From Streptomyces sp. Ncost-T10-10d (GTDB taxonomy: Bacteria; Actinomycetota; Actinomycetes; Streptomycetales; Streptomycetaceae), in assembly GCF_900091955.1 (NCBI RefSeq), contig NZ_FMDF01000130.1:62001-126000 (forward strand): DNA of 64,000 nucleotides, given 5' to 3'. Position 1 is the stretch's first letter; the number at the start of each line of letters is the position of its first letter. The notes under the pieces were generated by a model. The model had not been told where the DNA came from. It did no database searches and was given only the letters and a program-made list of their open reading frames with translations. This document shows, one piece after another, positions 55,689 through 64,000 of the stretch. The position numbers and the translations under genes were made by a program.

Positions 55689-58271
55689 GTGAGCGAAATA
55701 CCTGGGACGGCGGGCGGCATTGTGTGGCAGAGCAGCCCGCCTGGCTCGATCTATGACTACATCAGGGTCGCCTCCTTCTCGATCGGCCCCGACGGCCTGA
55801 TCGAGCAGTGGAGCCGGCGGGCCGCCGGTCTCTTCGGCGTTCCCGCAGAAAAAGCGGTGGGTGTGGATCCGGTCGAGGCGTTCATGCCTGCCGAACTGCG
55901 CAGGGACGGCCACCGCCGCGTCGGCGAGATCCTCGACGGCAAGGAGTGGACGGGTCTCGTCCCCTTCCGGATACCGGGCGGGGATCCCGTGCACGGGCTT
56001 GCCGAGATCTATGTGATGCCGAGCGAGACCGGGACCGGGGAACGCGCCGCGCTCTGCATCGTCGTGGACGTCCGCGCGCTGCGCCGCATCGAGACGGACC
56101 TTGCTGCGTCACAGGCCATATTCGGCCAATCTCCCTTCGGTTTCGTGCTGTTCGGTACGGATCTCACGGTGATACGGGCCAACCAGCGCTTCGCCACCGT
56201 CTTCGGCGGCCAGGCCGCCGACCACCGCGGCCGTACGGTCGACGACTACCTCTCCCGCCCCGAGGCGGACCGCCTCACCGCCACGCTGGAGCGCGTTCTG
56301 GAGACCGGCGCGTCCGTCACCGATCTCCAGCTCGTCGGCACCGCGCCCGGCGACAGCGACAACCGCCACTGGTCCATGAACCTCTACCGCGTGCACAGCG
56401 GATCGGGCCGCCCCATCGGCATCGCCGGACTGGCCACCGATGTGACCCGACGGCACATCGCCGCCCGCGAGGCCGCCAGCGCCCGCCGCAACCTCGCCCT
56501 GCTCAACGAGGCCAGTGCCCGTATCGGCAACTCCCTCGACCTGGAGACCACCGCCCGCGAACTCCTCGATGTCGCCGTGCCCGGCTTCTGCGACCTCGCC
56601 TCCGTCGACCTCTACCAGGGGCTGCTCACCGGCGACGACGCGCCACCCGGCAGCTGGGATTCGCTCCGTCAGGAGTCCGTCGGCGGCTCCGCCGAACTGC
56701 GCCGCGTCGCCCTGGCCAGTGCCGTGTCGGACGCCCTGCCCGCCACCTCCGCACCCGACACGGCCGACACGCCCGCGCTCGGCGCCGTACACCGCTTCTC
56801 GTACAACTCGCCCTGTGCCATTGCCCTGCGCACCGGTCGAGTCGAGGATGTGCCCGGCGACGGCCGGGGCTTCGTCCAGTCCACGCTCGCCGTACCGATG
56901 GTCGCCCACGACACGGTGGTCGGTCTCGTCCAGTTCTCCCGTACGAAGGGCAGCGAACCCTTCGGCGAGAGAGACCGTGCACTGGCCACCGAACTCGCCG
57001 CCCGCGCCGCGGTCTGTATCGACAACGCCCGCCTCTACCGGCGCGAGCACGAGCGCGCGCTGATCCTCCAGCGCAGCCTCCTGCCACCCGGCGACCCCGT
57101 GGCCGCCGGCCTCGACATCGCCTGCCGCTACCTCCCCGGCAACACGGCCACCGAGGTGGGCGGCGACTGGTTCGACGTGATCGAACTCCCCGGCCACCGG
57201 ACCGCCCTCGTCGTCGGCGACGTCATGGGCCGTGGTCTGCGGGCGGCCGTGGCCATGGGTGAACTGCGCACCGCCGTGCGGACCCTGGCCCTCCTGGACC
57301 TGGAACCCGCCGAGGTGCTCTCCGCACTCGACGAGGTCGCCCGCGGGCTCGGCACCCCCGGCGGCGGCACCTTCTCGTCCGACGGTTTCGGCGGCGGCAC
57401 CCAGTGGCCCTCAAGGGCCGCCCACAAGTCCCGCGAGGCAGACCTTTCCGAGGTCTACCTGGCGACCTGCGTCTACGCGGTCTACGACCCGGTCACCCGG
57501 CGGTGCACCTTCGCCAACGCCGGCCACCTTCCCCCTGCCGTGGTCGAGCCGGGCGAACCGGCCATGCTGCTCGACGTCCCGCCCGGGATGCCGCTCGGCG
57601 TCGGCGGCGAACCGTTCGAGGAGGTCGAGGTCGAGCTGAAGGAGGGCGCCCTGCTCGCCCTCTACACGGACGGCCTCGTCGAGTCCCGCGACCATCCGCT
57701 CGACGAAGGACTGGATGCCCTGCGCGGTGCGCTCATCGAACCGGAACGGCCGCTCGAAGACGTCTGCGACCACGTACTGACCACCCTCGACACCCGGCAC
57801 GGCGAGGACGACATCGCCCTGCTCATGGCCCGCATCCGGGGGCTGTCGGCCGACGCCGTCGGCGACTGGCGGCTGCCCCGCGAACCCCGCTCCGTCGGCC
57901 GTGCCCGCGAACTGGCCCGTGGTCAGTTGCTCGCCTGGGACCTCGGGGAGCTGGTGGACACCACCGAACTACTGGTCAGCGAACTGGTCACCAACGCCTT
58001 GCGGTACGGGGAGGGCGAGATCCGGCTCAGGCTGCTGCGCGACCGTACGCTCGTGTGCGAGGTATGGGACGCGGGTCTCGTCCAGCCGCGGCGGCGGCGG
58101 GCACGCGACACCGATGAGGGCGGGCGCGGGCTGCAGCTGGTCGGGCTGCTGAGTGTGGCCTGGGGGTCGAGGCGTACACCGCGCGGCAAGACCGTCTGGT
58201 TCGAACTGGCGCTGCCCGACGGGGAGCCGGCCGCCGAGCGCACGGTCGAGCAGCTGCTGAGCATGTTCTGA
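55689..58271 (+). CDS. PAS-GAF-SpoIIE phosphatase with C-terminal HATPase
   Basis: An 860-residue multidomain regulator. Order: PAS (about 15-125), a second PAS (about 135-255), GAF (about 275-450), PP2C/SpoIIE phosphatase (VGGDWFDVIELPG, VGDVMGRGLRAAVAMG, LALYTDGLVES), then a HATPase_c domain (TELLVSELVTNAL, DEGGRGLQLVG). This combination controls partner-switch anti-anti-sigma phosphorylation in response to sensed signals. GTG start. Confidence 0.93.
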   Translation: MSEIPGTAGGIVWQSSPPGSIYDYIRVASFSIGPDGLIEQWSRRAAGLFGVPAEKAVGVDPVEAFMPAELRRDGHRRVGEILDGKEWTGLVPFRIPGGDPVHGLAEIYVMPSETGTGERAALCIVVDVRALRRIETDLAASQAIFGQSPFGFVLFGTDLTVIRANQRFATVFGGQAADHRGRTVDDYLSRPEADRLTATLERVLETGASVTDLQLVGTAPGDSDNRHWSMNLYRVHSGSGRPIGIAGLATDVTRRHIAAREAASARRNLALLNEASARIGNSLDLETTARELLDVAVPGFCDLASVDLYQGLLTGDDAPPGSWDSLRQESVGGSAELRRVALASAVSDALPATSAPDTADTPALGAVHRFSYNSPCAIALRTGRVEDVPGDGRGFVQSTLAVPMVAHDTVVGLVQFSRTKGSEPFGERDRALATELAARAAVCIDNARLYRREHERALILQRSLLPPGDPVAAGLDIACRYLPGNTATEVGGDWFDVIELPGHRTALVVGDVMGRGLRAAVAMGELRTAVRTLALLDLEPAEVLSALDEVARGLGTPGGGTFSSDGFGGGTQWPSRAAHKSREADLSEVYLATCVYAVYDPVTRRCTFANAGHLPPAVVEPGEPAMLLDVPPGMPLGVGGEPFEEVEVELKEGALLALYTDGLVESRDHPLDEGLDALRGALIEPERPLEDVCDHVLTTLDTRHGEDDIALLMARIRGLSADAVGDWRLPREPRSVGRARELARGQLLAWDLGELVDTTELLVSELVTNALRYGEGEIRLRLLRDRTLVCEVWDAGLVQPRRRRARDTDEGGRGLQLVGLLSVAWGSRRTPRGKTVWFELALPDGEPAAERTVEQLLSMF

Positions 58272-58354
58272 GCGGTTCGGGAGGCCGCCGAGGGCTCCTG
58301 CCCGCCATGGAGCCGCCGGCGGCGCCGCCCGTCACCAGCCCGCCCGGACCGCGG

Positions 58355-59068
58355 TCACGAGGCCGTTTTCAGGGCGGCGAGACGGGCCTCGACCTCGGCG
58401 CTGTCGCCCAGGCTGTCCAGCTGCTCGAACTGGGCGTCCAGGGACGACGCGGCGAGCTCCTGCTTGCCCAGCGCCTTCGCCTCCTCGCGCCGTACCTTGT
58501 CCTCGAAACGGCTGAGTTCACTGGTCGGGTCGAGCACATCGATGTTCTTGACGGAGTCCATCATCCGGTTCTGCGCCTGGGCGGACCTGGCGCGTGCGAC
58601 GAGCTCGTCACGCTTGGACTTCAGCTCCGTCAGCTTGGTCTTCATCTGGTCCAGGCCGGACTTGAGCTTGTCCACCACCTCGGTCTGCGAGGCGATGGTC
58701 GGCTCCGCGGTCTTCGCCTCCTTCTCCGACCGGAGCTGGCGGCCGAGCGCGACCTTGGCCAGGTTGTCGAACTTGTCCGCCTCCGCGCCCGCCCCGCCCG
58801 CCCGCAGCTCGTCGGCCTTGCGACTGGCGGCGAGCGCCTTGCCGCCCCACTCCTTGGCCGCGTCCACGTCCTCCTGGTGGTCCTGTTCCATCAGCCGCAG
58901 ATTGCCGATGGTCGCGGCGACCGCCTGCTCGGCCTCCGAGATATTGGCCGTGTAGTCGCGGATCAGCTGGTCCAGCATCTTCTGCGGATCCTCCGCCTGA
59001 TCCAGCAACGCGTTGATGTTGGCCTTCGCCAGCTGGGTGACGCGGCCGAGGACGGTCTGCTTGGTCAT
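58355..59068 (-). CDS. PspA/IM30-family membrane-stress protein
   Basis: A 237-residue, nearly all-helical protein with MTKQTVLGRVTQLAKANINALLDQAEDPQKML at the start and long coiled coils. This is PspA/Vipp1, an ESCRT-III-like protein that binds and repairs stressed membranes. Lies downstream of the TPM-domain gene on the same strand (63-nt gap). Confidence 0.93.
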   Translation of the reverse strand: MTKQTVLGRVTQLAKANINALLDQAEDPQKMLDQLIRDYTANISEAEQAVAATIGNLRLMEQDHQEDVDAAKEWGGKALAASRKADELRAGGAGAEADKFDNLAKVALGRQLRSEKEAKTAEPTIASQTEVVDKLKSGLDQMKTKLTELKSKRDELVARARSAQAQNRMMDSVKNIDVLDPTSELSRFEDKVRREEAKALGKQELAASSLDAQFEQLDSLGDSAEVEARLAALKTAS

Positions 59069-59131
59069 GGCACCTCTCCTGTGTGTGAACGCGTACGAAT
59101 GAAGCCTTGAGCCGGTGTCCGCGCCGTCGGC

Positions 59132-61276
59132 TCAGAAGCGGCCGCCGCCGCCCCGCCGGCCGCGCGTGCCCCCACCGCCGAAACTGCCCGGCCCGCCGCC
59201 CCCTCCGAAGCCTCCTCCGTAACCCCCGCCGCCGCGGCCGCCCCCGCCGCCCAGGAGTCCGCCGAGGATGATCCCGCCGAGCACCGCGCCGCCGACCCCA
59301 CCGCCCCCACCCTGCATACCGCCCGGACCGCTTCGGCCCCCGTACGACCCCACATCCTGTTCGGCCAGGCTCCGGGCCTGCCCGGCCAGGGAATCCGCCT
59401 GCTGCGCCTGGGCCAGCGCGCCCTGGGGATCGCCGGTCCCGGCCAGCTCACGGGACCGGTCGAGCCGCCGCTGGGCCTCCGCGAGGCGGGTCCGGGCCTG
59501 GCTGCCCACGGCTCCACGGTTGGTGGTGATGCAGTCGACTGCGGCGGCGATCGCCGAACGCGCGGTGAGCGTCGCCTGGTCGAGAAGGGAGCGGGCCCGC
59601 CGGTCGCCCTGCTCCTGCTCGCGCGCGCCGGCCAGCGCCTCGTCGAGCGCCGCATCGGCCTCCTCCACCCTGCGCAGTGCGTCGATGGGGTCGTACGGAC
59701 CCGCCTGCATCTCCCCCTTCACGTCACCGAGCACCGACTCCGCGCGCGCGATCCGGCCCCGCAGGTCCGCCGTCGACACACCCTCCGCGGTGCCTTCGAG
59801 CAGCCCGCCCGCATCGGCCAGGTCGGTTTCCGTCTCGGTGAGGGCGGCAGTCAGTCTGCCCGCTGCCTCCGCGAGTTCCCGGCTCCGCCGGTCCACGGCA
59901 TCGACGAGAGTGGTCGCCTGGTCGACAGCGCCCTCGGTGGCCCGTACATACACTGCCGCTGCGGCGTTGTTCCCGCTGTCCACCGACTGCCGGGCCCGGT
60001 TGAGACCGGACGTGGCGAAGACGAGCCGGTCCTTGGCCTGTTCGACGGCGCCGGCGACCGGCGCGGAGGCCGACTCCGCGTACCCGCTGCGCATCGCGGT
60101 CAGCGCGGCCTCGGCAGCGCCGACGCGGCCGGCGAGAGCGCGGAAGGCGGTCTCGGCCGTGACCAGGGCCTGCGGAGCGTTATGTTCCAGGGCGCGCAGC
60201 CGGTCGAAGTCCTCGGAGACGGCGTCGAGGCGGTTGTTGGCGTCCGTGCAGCGGCTGATGATCTCGTCCAGCATCCGGCGCCGCGTCGCGTCGTCCTCGG
60301 GAAAGGCGTCGTCCAGTTGCTGGCGCAACCGGAACGCGGCCGTCAGCTCGCCCTTCGCGTAGGTGACGGCCTCGGTGAAGGGGGCTGCGGCCTCTTCGCC
60401 GAACTGGGCGGTGGCAAAACCCAGTTCCTCCTCACTCGTGCGGACCGCGTCGTCGGTGTCCACCAGCAACTCCTTCGCACGGGCATCGAGCTCCGGCAAC
60501 GGAGTCGGCGGCCGGGACGGCGGGCCCGATCCGGCGGAGCCCGGACCCCAGCCGGTCGCACCGGGCGTGGTGCGGGTCGTGGCTCGCCTCCTGCGCCGGG
60601 TGTACGCATAGCCGGCGACCGCTGCCGCCCCGACGACGACGACCACCGGCAGAATCAGGTCCGTGGCACTCGTCCCGCCGGAATTCCCGGTTCCGGGATC
60701 GGCGACGCCAGGAGTGATCGTCGGGGTGGGCACGGCCTTGTCGGCCAGCACGGCGGAGTACCCGTTCGCGGCGCCGATCGCCGCGCCGGCCCAGTCGTGC
60801 TCCCTGAGCGCGGGCTCGATCGCTGTATTGGCCACGTCCTGGAGCTGGACGTCGGTGAGGCGTGAGCCCTGTTCGACGGTGTACGCGTACTGCCGGTCGT
60901 GGGTGGCGACGGCGAGCAGGACGTCCTCGCGGCCGAGGCCGTTGCGGTTGGCCGTCTCATCGGCCCAACTCTGCGCGGACCGGCCGGAGAAGTCCCGTAC
61001 GTAGACCACGAAGAGCTGGATGCGGCGGTCGGCGTACAGCCGGTCGAGCGCGGCCGTGACCTGGTCCCTGCGGTCCCCGAGCGCCCCCACCTTGTCGGTG
61101 ATCTGCCCGTCCCTGGACAGGGTGACGGGACCGTCGGCGTGAGCGGTCGGCGCGGTGGGAAGGGCCGGCCCGCACACCGTCAACAGCACGGCGAGAAGGG
61201 CCCGGCCCGGTATGGATATCCGGGTACGGCTCACGAGCGGCATCACCTTTGTGAGGCTATGTCCACCCATCGTCAC
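59132..61276 (-). CDS. TPM-domain protein with coiled coils and Gly-rich tail
   Basis: A 714-residue membrane protein (start perhaps at MPLVSRTRI, 61243). Signal peptide ending near AHADG, TPM domain (about 50-185, with FVVYVRDFSG and GREDVLLAVATHDRQYAYTVE), a membrane helix at about 210-230, then long helical regions, and a C-terminal GGGGGxGGGF low-complexity tail. TPM proteins are linked to membrane-protein quality control. Pairing with pspA fits envelope stress. Confidence 0.88.
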   Translation of the reverse strand: MTMGGHSLTKVMPLVSRTRISIPGRALLAVLLTVCGPALPTAPTAHADGPVTLSRDGQITDKVGALGDRRDQVTAALDRLYADRRIQLFVVYVRDFSGRSAQSWADETANRNGLGREDVLLAVATHDRQYAYTVEQGSRLTDVQLQDVANTAIEPALREHDWAGAAIGAANGYSAVLADKAVPTPTITPGVADPGTGNSGGTSATDLILPVVVVVGAAAVAGYAYTRRRRRATTRTTPGATGWGPGSAGSGPPSRPPTPLPELDARAKELLVDTDDAVRTSEEELGFATAQFGEEAAAPFTEAVTYAKGELTAAFRLRQQLDDAFPEDDATRRRMLDEIISRCTDANNRLDAVSEDFDRLRALEHNAPQALVTAETAFRALAGRVGAAEAALTAMRSGYAESASAPVAGAVEQAKDRLVFATSGLNRARQSVDSGNNAAAAVYVRATEGAVDQATTLVDAVDRRSRELAEAAGRLTAALTETETDLADAGGLLEGTAEGVSTADLRGRIARAESVLGDVKGEMQAGPYDPIDALRRVEEADAALDEALAGAREQEQGDRRARSLLDQATLTARSAIAAAVDCITTNRGAVGSQARTRLAEAQRRLDRSRELAGTGDPQGALAQAQQADSLAGQARSLAEQDVGSYGGRSGPGGMQGGGGGVGGAVLGGIILGGLLGGGGGRGGGGYGGGFGGGGGPGSFGGGGTRGRRGGGGRF

Positions 61277-61364
61277 CCGCGACCGGGCGATCGGGCCGGG
61301 AGCCGGGAACGATGCCGTTCATACTGCGACGGCACACCGACATCAGGCATTCAGGGGGACGGAC

Positions 61365-62435
61365 GTGCGAACGCGGATGAAGCGCATGACTCAGGCCGTA
61401 CGGAACCGGGCGGCCCGGTTCCGCTGGAGCGGGCTGTGGGGGACCTGGCCGAGACGGATCGCTCTGGGAGCGGTCCTGGTGATCGTGGTACCGGTCCTCA
61501 CCGCTGGGATCGCCCTGCGGCTCAACTATTCAGGTGACCCCGGTGACGGCACCCGCACCCGTGGCCGCGATGCCATCTGGCTCGGCCACGCCTGGGTCGA
61601 CGGGCGCAAGGACGACGCAGACCTCGCCGCGTTCGCCGCCCGGATCAAGGGGACCGGGATCAAGGACCTGTACGTCCACGCCGGGCCGCTGGAACACGAC
61701 GGCACCCTGCCCGCCACCCGCTACCCCCGGGCGCGGTGGCTGCTCGACGCCGTACACCGCACCCTGCCCGGCATCCGGGTCCAGGCCTGGCTCGGTGACA
61801 AGCTCGCCACCGAAGGACCCGACGGGCTGCGCCTGGAGCGGGCCGCGTCCCGAAGCGCTGTCGTCGCATCGGCCCGGCAGATCCTGGACGCCGGGTTCGA
61901 CGGCGTCCATTTCGACCTGGAGCCGCTGCACTCCGGCGACGGCCACTACCTCTCACTCCTCGACGACCTGCGCGGGCTCACACAGGCCCGCAAGGTTCCC
62001 CTGTCGGTCGCCGCCCACCAGATAGACCCGCTGCCGGCGGCGCACAGGGTGGTCGGGGCGCTCAGCGGCCGCCAGAAATGGTGGTCCCAGAAGTTCTTCG
62101 CGCAGGTCGCACGCCGGGTCGACCAGATTGCCGTCATGTCGTACGACACCTGGATGCCGCTGGAGGGCATGTTCGGCGGTTACGTCGCCGAGCAGACCGC
62201 GCTGGCCCTGGAGGTGACGCCCCCGGAGACCGATCTGCTGATGGGGCTGCCGTTCTTCCACGAGAACGATCTCGGACACCACGAGTCGGCGGAGACGGTC
62301 GCGGCCGCGGTCCGGGGCACCAGACTGGGGCTGGGGCGCACGGACCGCGGCCGGGAACGGTTCGGGGTCGCGCTCTACGTCGACTTCGCGGCGCGGGACG
62401 GCGACTGGGCGGCGTACCGGAAGGGCTGGAACTGA
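61365..62435 (+). CDS. Membrane-anchored GH18-like TIM-barrel protein
   Basis: A 356-residue protein from GTG at 61365 (agggggacgg ribosome site). N-terminal anchor (about 29-50), then a TIM-barrel domain with GIKDLYVHAGPLEHDG, GFDGVHFDLEPLHSGDG (GH18-like strand 4 region with DLEP in place of DGxDxDxE) and VDQIAVMSYDTW. A glycosidase or binding protein of the cell surface; catalytic status uncertain. Confidence 0.8.
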   Translation: MRTRMKRMTQAVRNRAARFRWSGLWGTWPRRIALGAVLVIVVPVLTAGIALRLNYSGDPGDGTRTRGRDAIWLGHAWVDGRKDDADLAAFAARIKGTGIKDLYVHAGPLEHDGTLPATRYPRARWLLDAVHRTLPGIRVQAWLGDKLATEGPDGLRLERAASRSAVVASARQILDAGFDGVHFDLEPLHSGDGHYLSLLDDLRGLTQARKVPLSVAAHQIDPLPAAHRVVGALSGRQKWWSQKFFAQVARRVDQIAVMSYDTWMPLEGMFGGYVAEQTALALEVTPPETDLLMGLPFFHENDLGHHESAETVAAAVRGTRLGLGRTDRGRERFGVALYVDFAARDGDWAAYRKGWN

Positions 62436-62462
62436 CCTCCGCGCACGCCGCCACGGGGCGGA

Positions 62463-62605
62463 TCAGATGGAGAAGCGCTCCTTGACGAGAAGCGGACGCA
62501 CCTTCGACTGGAACCCACCGGTCCGGAACGGCCGCTGGTTACGGCTCCGAGGGACAGGGCGGCAGCCCCTGTTCCCGCGGCGGTGAGAAACGTGCGACGG
62601 TCCAT
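62463..62605 (-). pseudogene. Deleted Tat-exported gene beside the TnpB element
   Basis: The ATG at 62605 opens MDRRTFLTAAGTGAAALSLG, a typical Tat signal peptide. After about 25 residues the likely reading shifts to another frame (PFRTGGFQSKVRPLL, ending VKERFSI) and stops at 62463. An internal deletion appears to have joined the two ends of an exported protein gene. Confidence 0.65.
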
Positions 62606-62616
62606 CAGAACCGTTC

Positions 62617-64000
62617 CTAACCAGTGTGCATGAGTGAGTCCTGGACCCACTGCTGCGTACTGGGCGCATCCCGAACGGTTTTGGATGCGCTGGGTTCCCG
62701 CTTTCTCGTCCCGTTCGGCGGCACGCCTCCAGGGGCGTGATCCGTTGCGGGTGGGCGGGTTCCCTCACGTCCTCGGGTGCCTGGCCCGGCCTGGGCGGTC
62801 CGATGCCCCGCACGATCACTCCGGTCGTGCGGGGGCGGTGCCGTCCGACGCCGGACCGGGTGCCCGAGGGCGCGTCGTCCGATCGCGATACCGGCGGCAT
62901 CGTGACGGGACATCTTTCGCTTGGGGGCGGCCAGCGGTTTCTGCCAGTGCTGGGCACCCCACAGGGAGGTGTAGGCGGGGTCGACCGCGACAATGGCCAG
63001 GCCCTGTTCGGCTGCCATGGAGACCAGCCGGGCCTTGAGTCTGCCGGTCGGGATGCCGGAGATCAGCTGCCGGAATTGTTTCCTGCGGCCGTGTTTCTCG
63101 CGGGTTTTCTCGGTGGTGAAGTCGAGGTCCTCGATGCCGATCGCGGCGGCACCGGTCTGCTTGGCCCAGTGGATCAGGCGGGTCAGGGCGTGGCGGATCT
63201 GTGCGTCGCGGTGCGCGGCGGTGCCGGAGAGGTCGTAGGGGAAGCGGTGCGGGTCGCCGACGGGGTTGCCGTGCCGGTCGAGGTGGTAGGCGGCGAAGTG
63301 GTCGGCGTTGGTGTCGACGCCGATCACGCCCCGGGCGCGGGCGGCCTCCAAAGGGATGGTCTGGACGGCGGGGCGTTGCCAGGACGCGGTGAGGTACCAG
63401 CGGCCGCGGTCGGTGTCGAGGTGGATGCGGTAGGCGACGGCCCGGTTCGTGGTGATGCGGTCGGCCCACTCCTGGCCCCGGTGCGCGAAGCCGATACGGG
63501 CGGTGAGGGTGTACCGGCCGTGTTTGGCGTTGGCCAGGTGGGTGAGTGGGGCGGGCAGCTTGATGGACACTTCACCGTCCGGGGTGACGCGGATCGTCTC
63601 GTTCCCGAACCGCTTGCCCGACTCGCCGTCGGCGGCGATGAACCAGCGTTCCGCATCCCAGCGTTCCCGCCACTTGCCTTCGGTCAGCCGGGCCTGGGTG
63701 AGGTGGTGGCGGGTGTTGAGGAGACGTCTGCCGCCCCGTACCACCCGGACCCGTCCGGCCTGCCGGTCGGCGACAACGGCCGCATGCCGTGCCTCCAGTG
63801 CGGCGAGGCGGCGGGACTTGTGGAACCACTCGCTTTTGGAGCGGTAGCCACCGGCTGCCCGCTTCGTCCCGGGTTCACCGATCGGGAGGGACAGGCGGTG
63901 CCGCAGCGTCCTGATCCCGGCTTCCAGCGTCTGGATGTGTGCGGCCTGGCAACGGCGGGCGAGCGCCCACTGGTCGTGCGTGGCCTTGGTGATCGCACCC
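62617..64000 (-). mobile_element. IS200/IS605-type TnpB gene (5' end outside window)
   Basis: An open frame on the minus strand runs through the window edge with no stop. RuvC-like motifs are GVDTNADHF (first Asp), AIGIEDLDF (Glu) and SRHDAAGIAIG (last Asp). The usual TnpB zinc ribbon (CxxC..CxxC) is absent: the visible part has no Cys, and DPAYTSLWGAQHW occupies its place. The C-terminal tail is Pro/Arg-rich. No TnpA is seen. Abuts the Tat-signal relic. Confidence 0.85.

Overview
The window is high-GC actinobacterial DNA and almost certainly Streptomyces. The evidence is a WhiB-family regulator beside glpX, a polyphosphate glucokinase, many GTG starts, SARP, SpoIIE-type and HATPase regulators, and Tat and lipoprotein exports. 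The order WhiB / glpX / DUF4245 / nitroreductase / xseB / xseA / permease / ispH / ppgK / DUF6542 / ychF (about 0.1-10.1 kb) looks like conserved core chromosome.

An 18.6-kb genomic island (10088-28735) is inserted in the 3' end of ychF. A 14-bp direct repeat of the ychF tail (FRFNV-stop) lies at both ends, with arm-type repeats just inside. Left to right it holds: a type I restriction-modification operon with two different hsdM genes, then hsdS and hsdR; a tyrosine integrase with His where the first catalytic Arg is expected; an operon of a hypothetical protein, a degenerate phosphotransferase, a methyltransferase and a HAD protein; a divergent XRE-TPR regulator plus Nudix pair; and a leftward set with a frameshifted CPCC protein, DUF6000, a hypothetical, EACC1 and a caspase-fold peptidase. 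No replication or conjugation genes are visible. It reads as a defence-loaded, non-self-transmissible element related to actinomycete integrative elements.

From 28.7 to 41.1 kb the DNA is still accessory and scarred. There are two paralogous AAA/DUF234 ATPases and a 153-bp third copy, a DUF6000 fragment fused to a broken specificity-subunit gene, and a relic of the island's HAD gene. Between these lies the most interesting locus (35.7-40.9 kb): a divergent SARP regulator, a membrane redoxin with CPSC, a 59-residue peptide with eight cysteines, a MauE-type membrane protein, a second redoxin, an ABC exporter and an S26 signal peptidase. My reading is a secreted, oxidatively folded or modified Cys-rich peptide with its own maturation, export and cleavage machinery. 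I do not recognise it as a described class.

From 41.2 to 62.4 kb the content is ordinary Streptomyces: a Tat/lipoprotein carbonic anhydrase, two IPT/TIG repeat proteins without signal peptides, a MarR/EamA pair with twin operators, a secreted GH65 enzyme, a threonine-synthase-like enzyme, a subtilisin, a GntR regulator, a SPOR-like small protein, a Nudix enzyme, a HATPase, a PAS-GAF-SpoIIE-HATPase phosphatase, PspA, a TPM-domain protein and a membrane-anchored TIM-barrel protein. The window ends in a cysteine-free TnpB-type gene beside the relic of a Tat-exported protein. No tRNA, rRNA or CRISPR array was seen.
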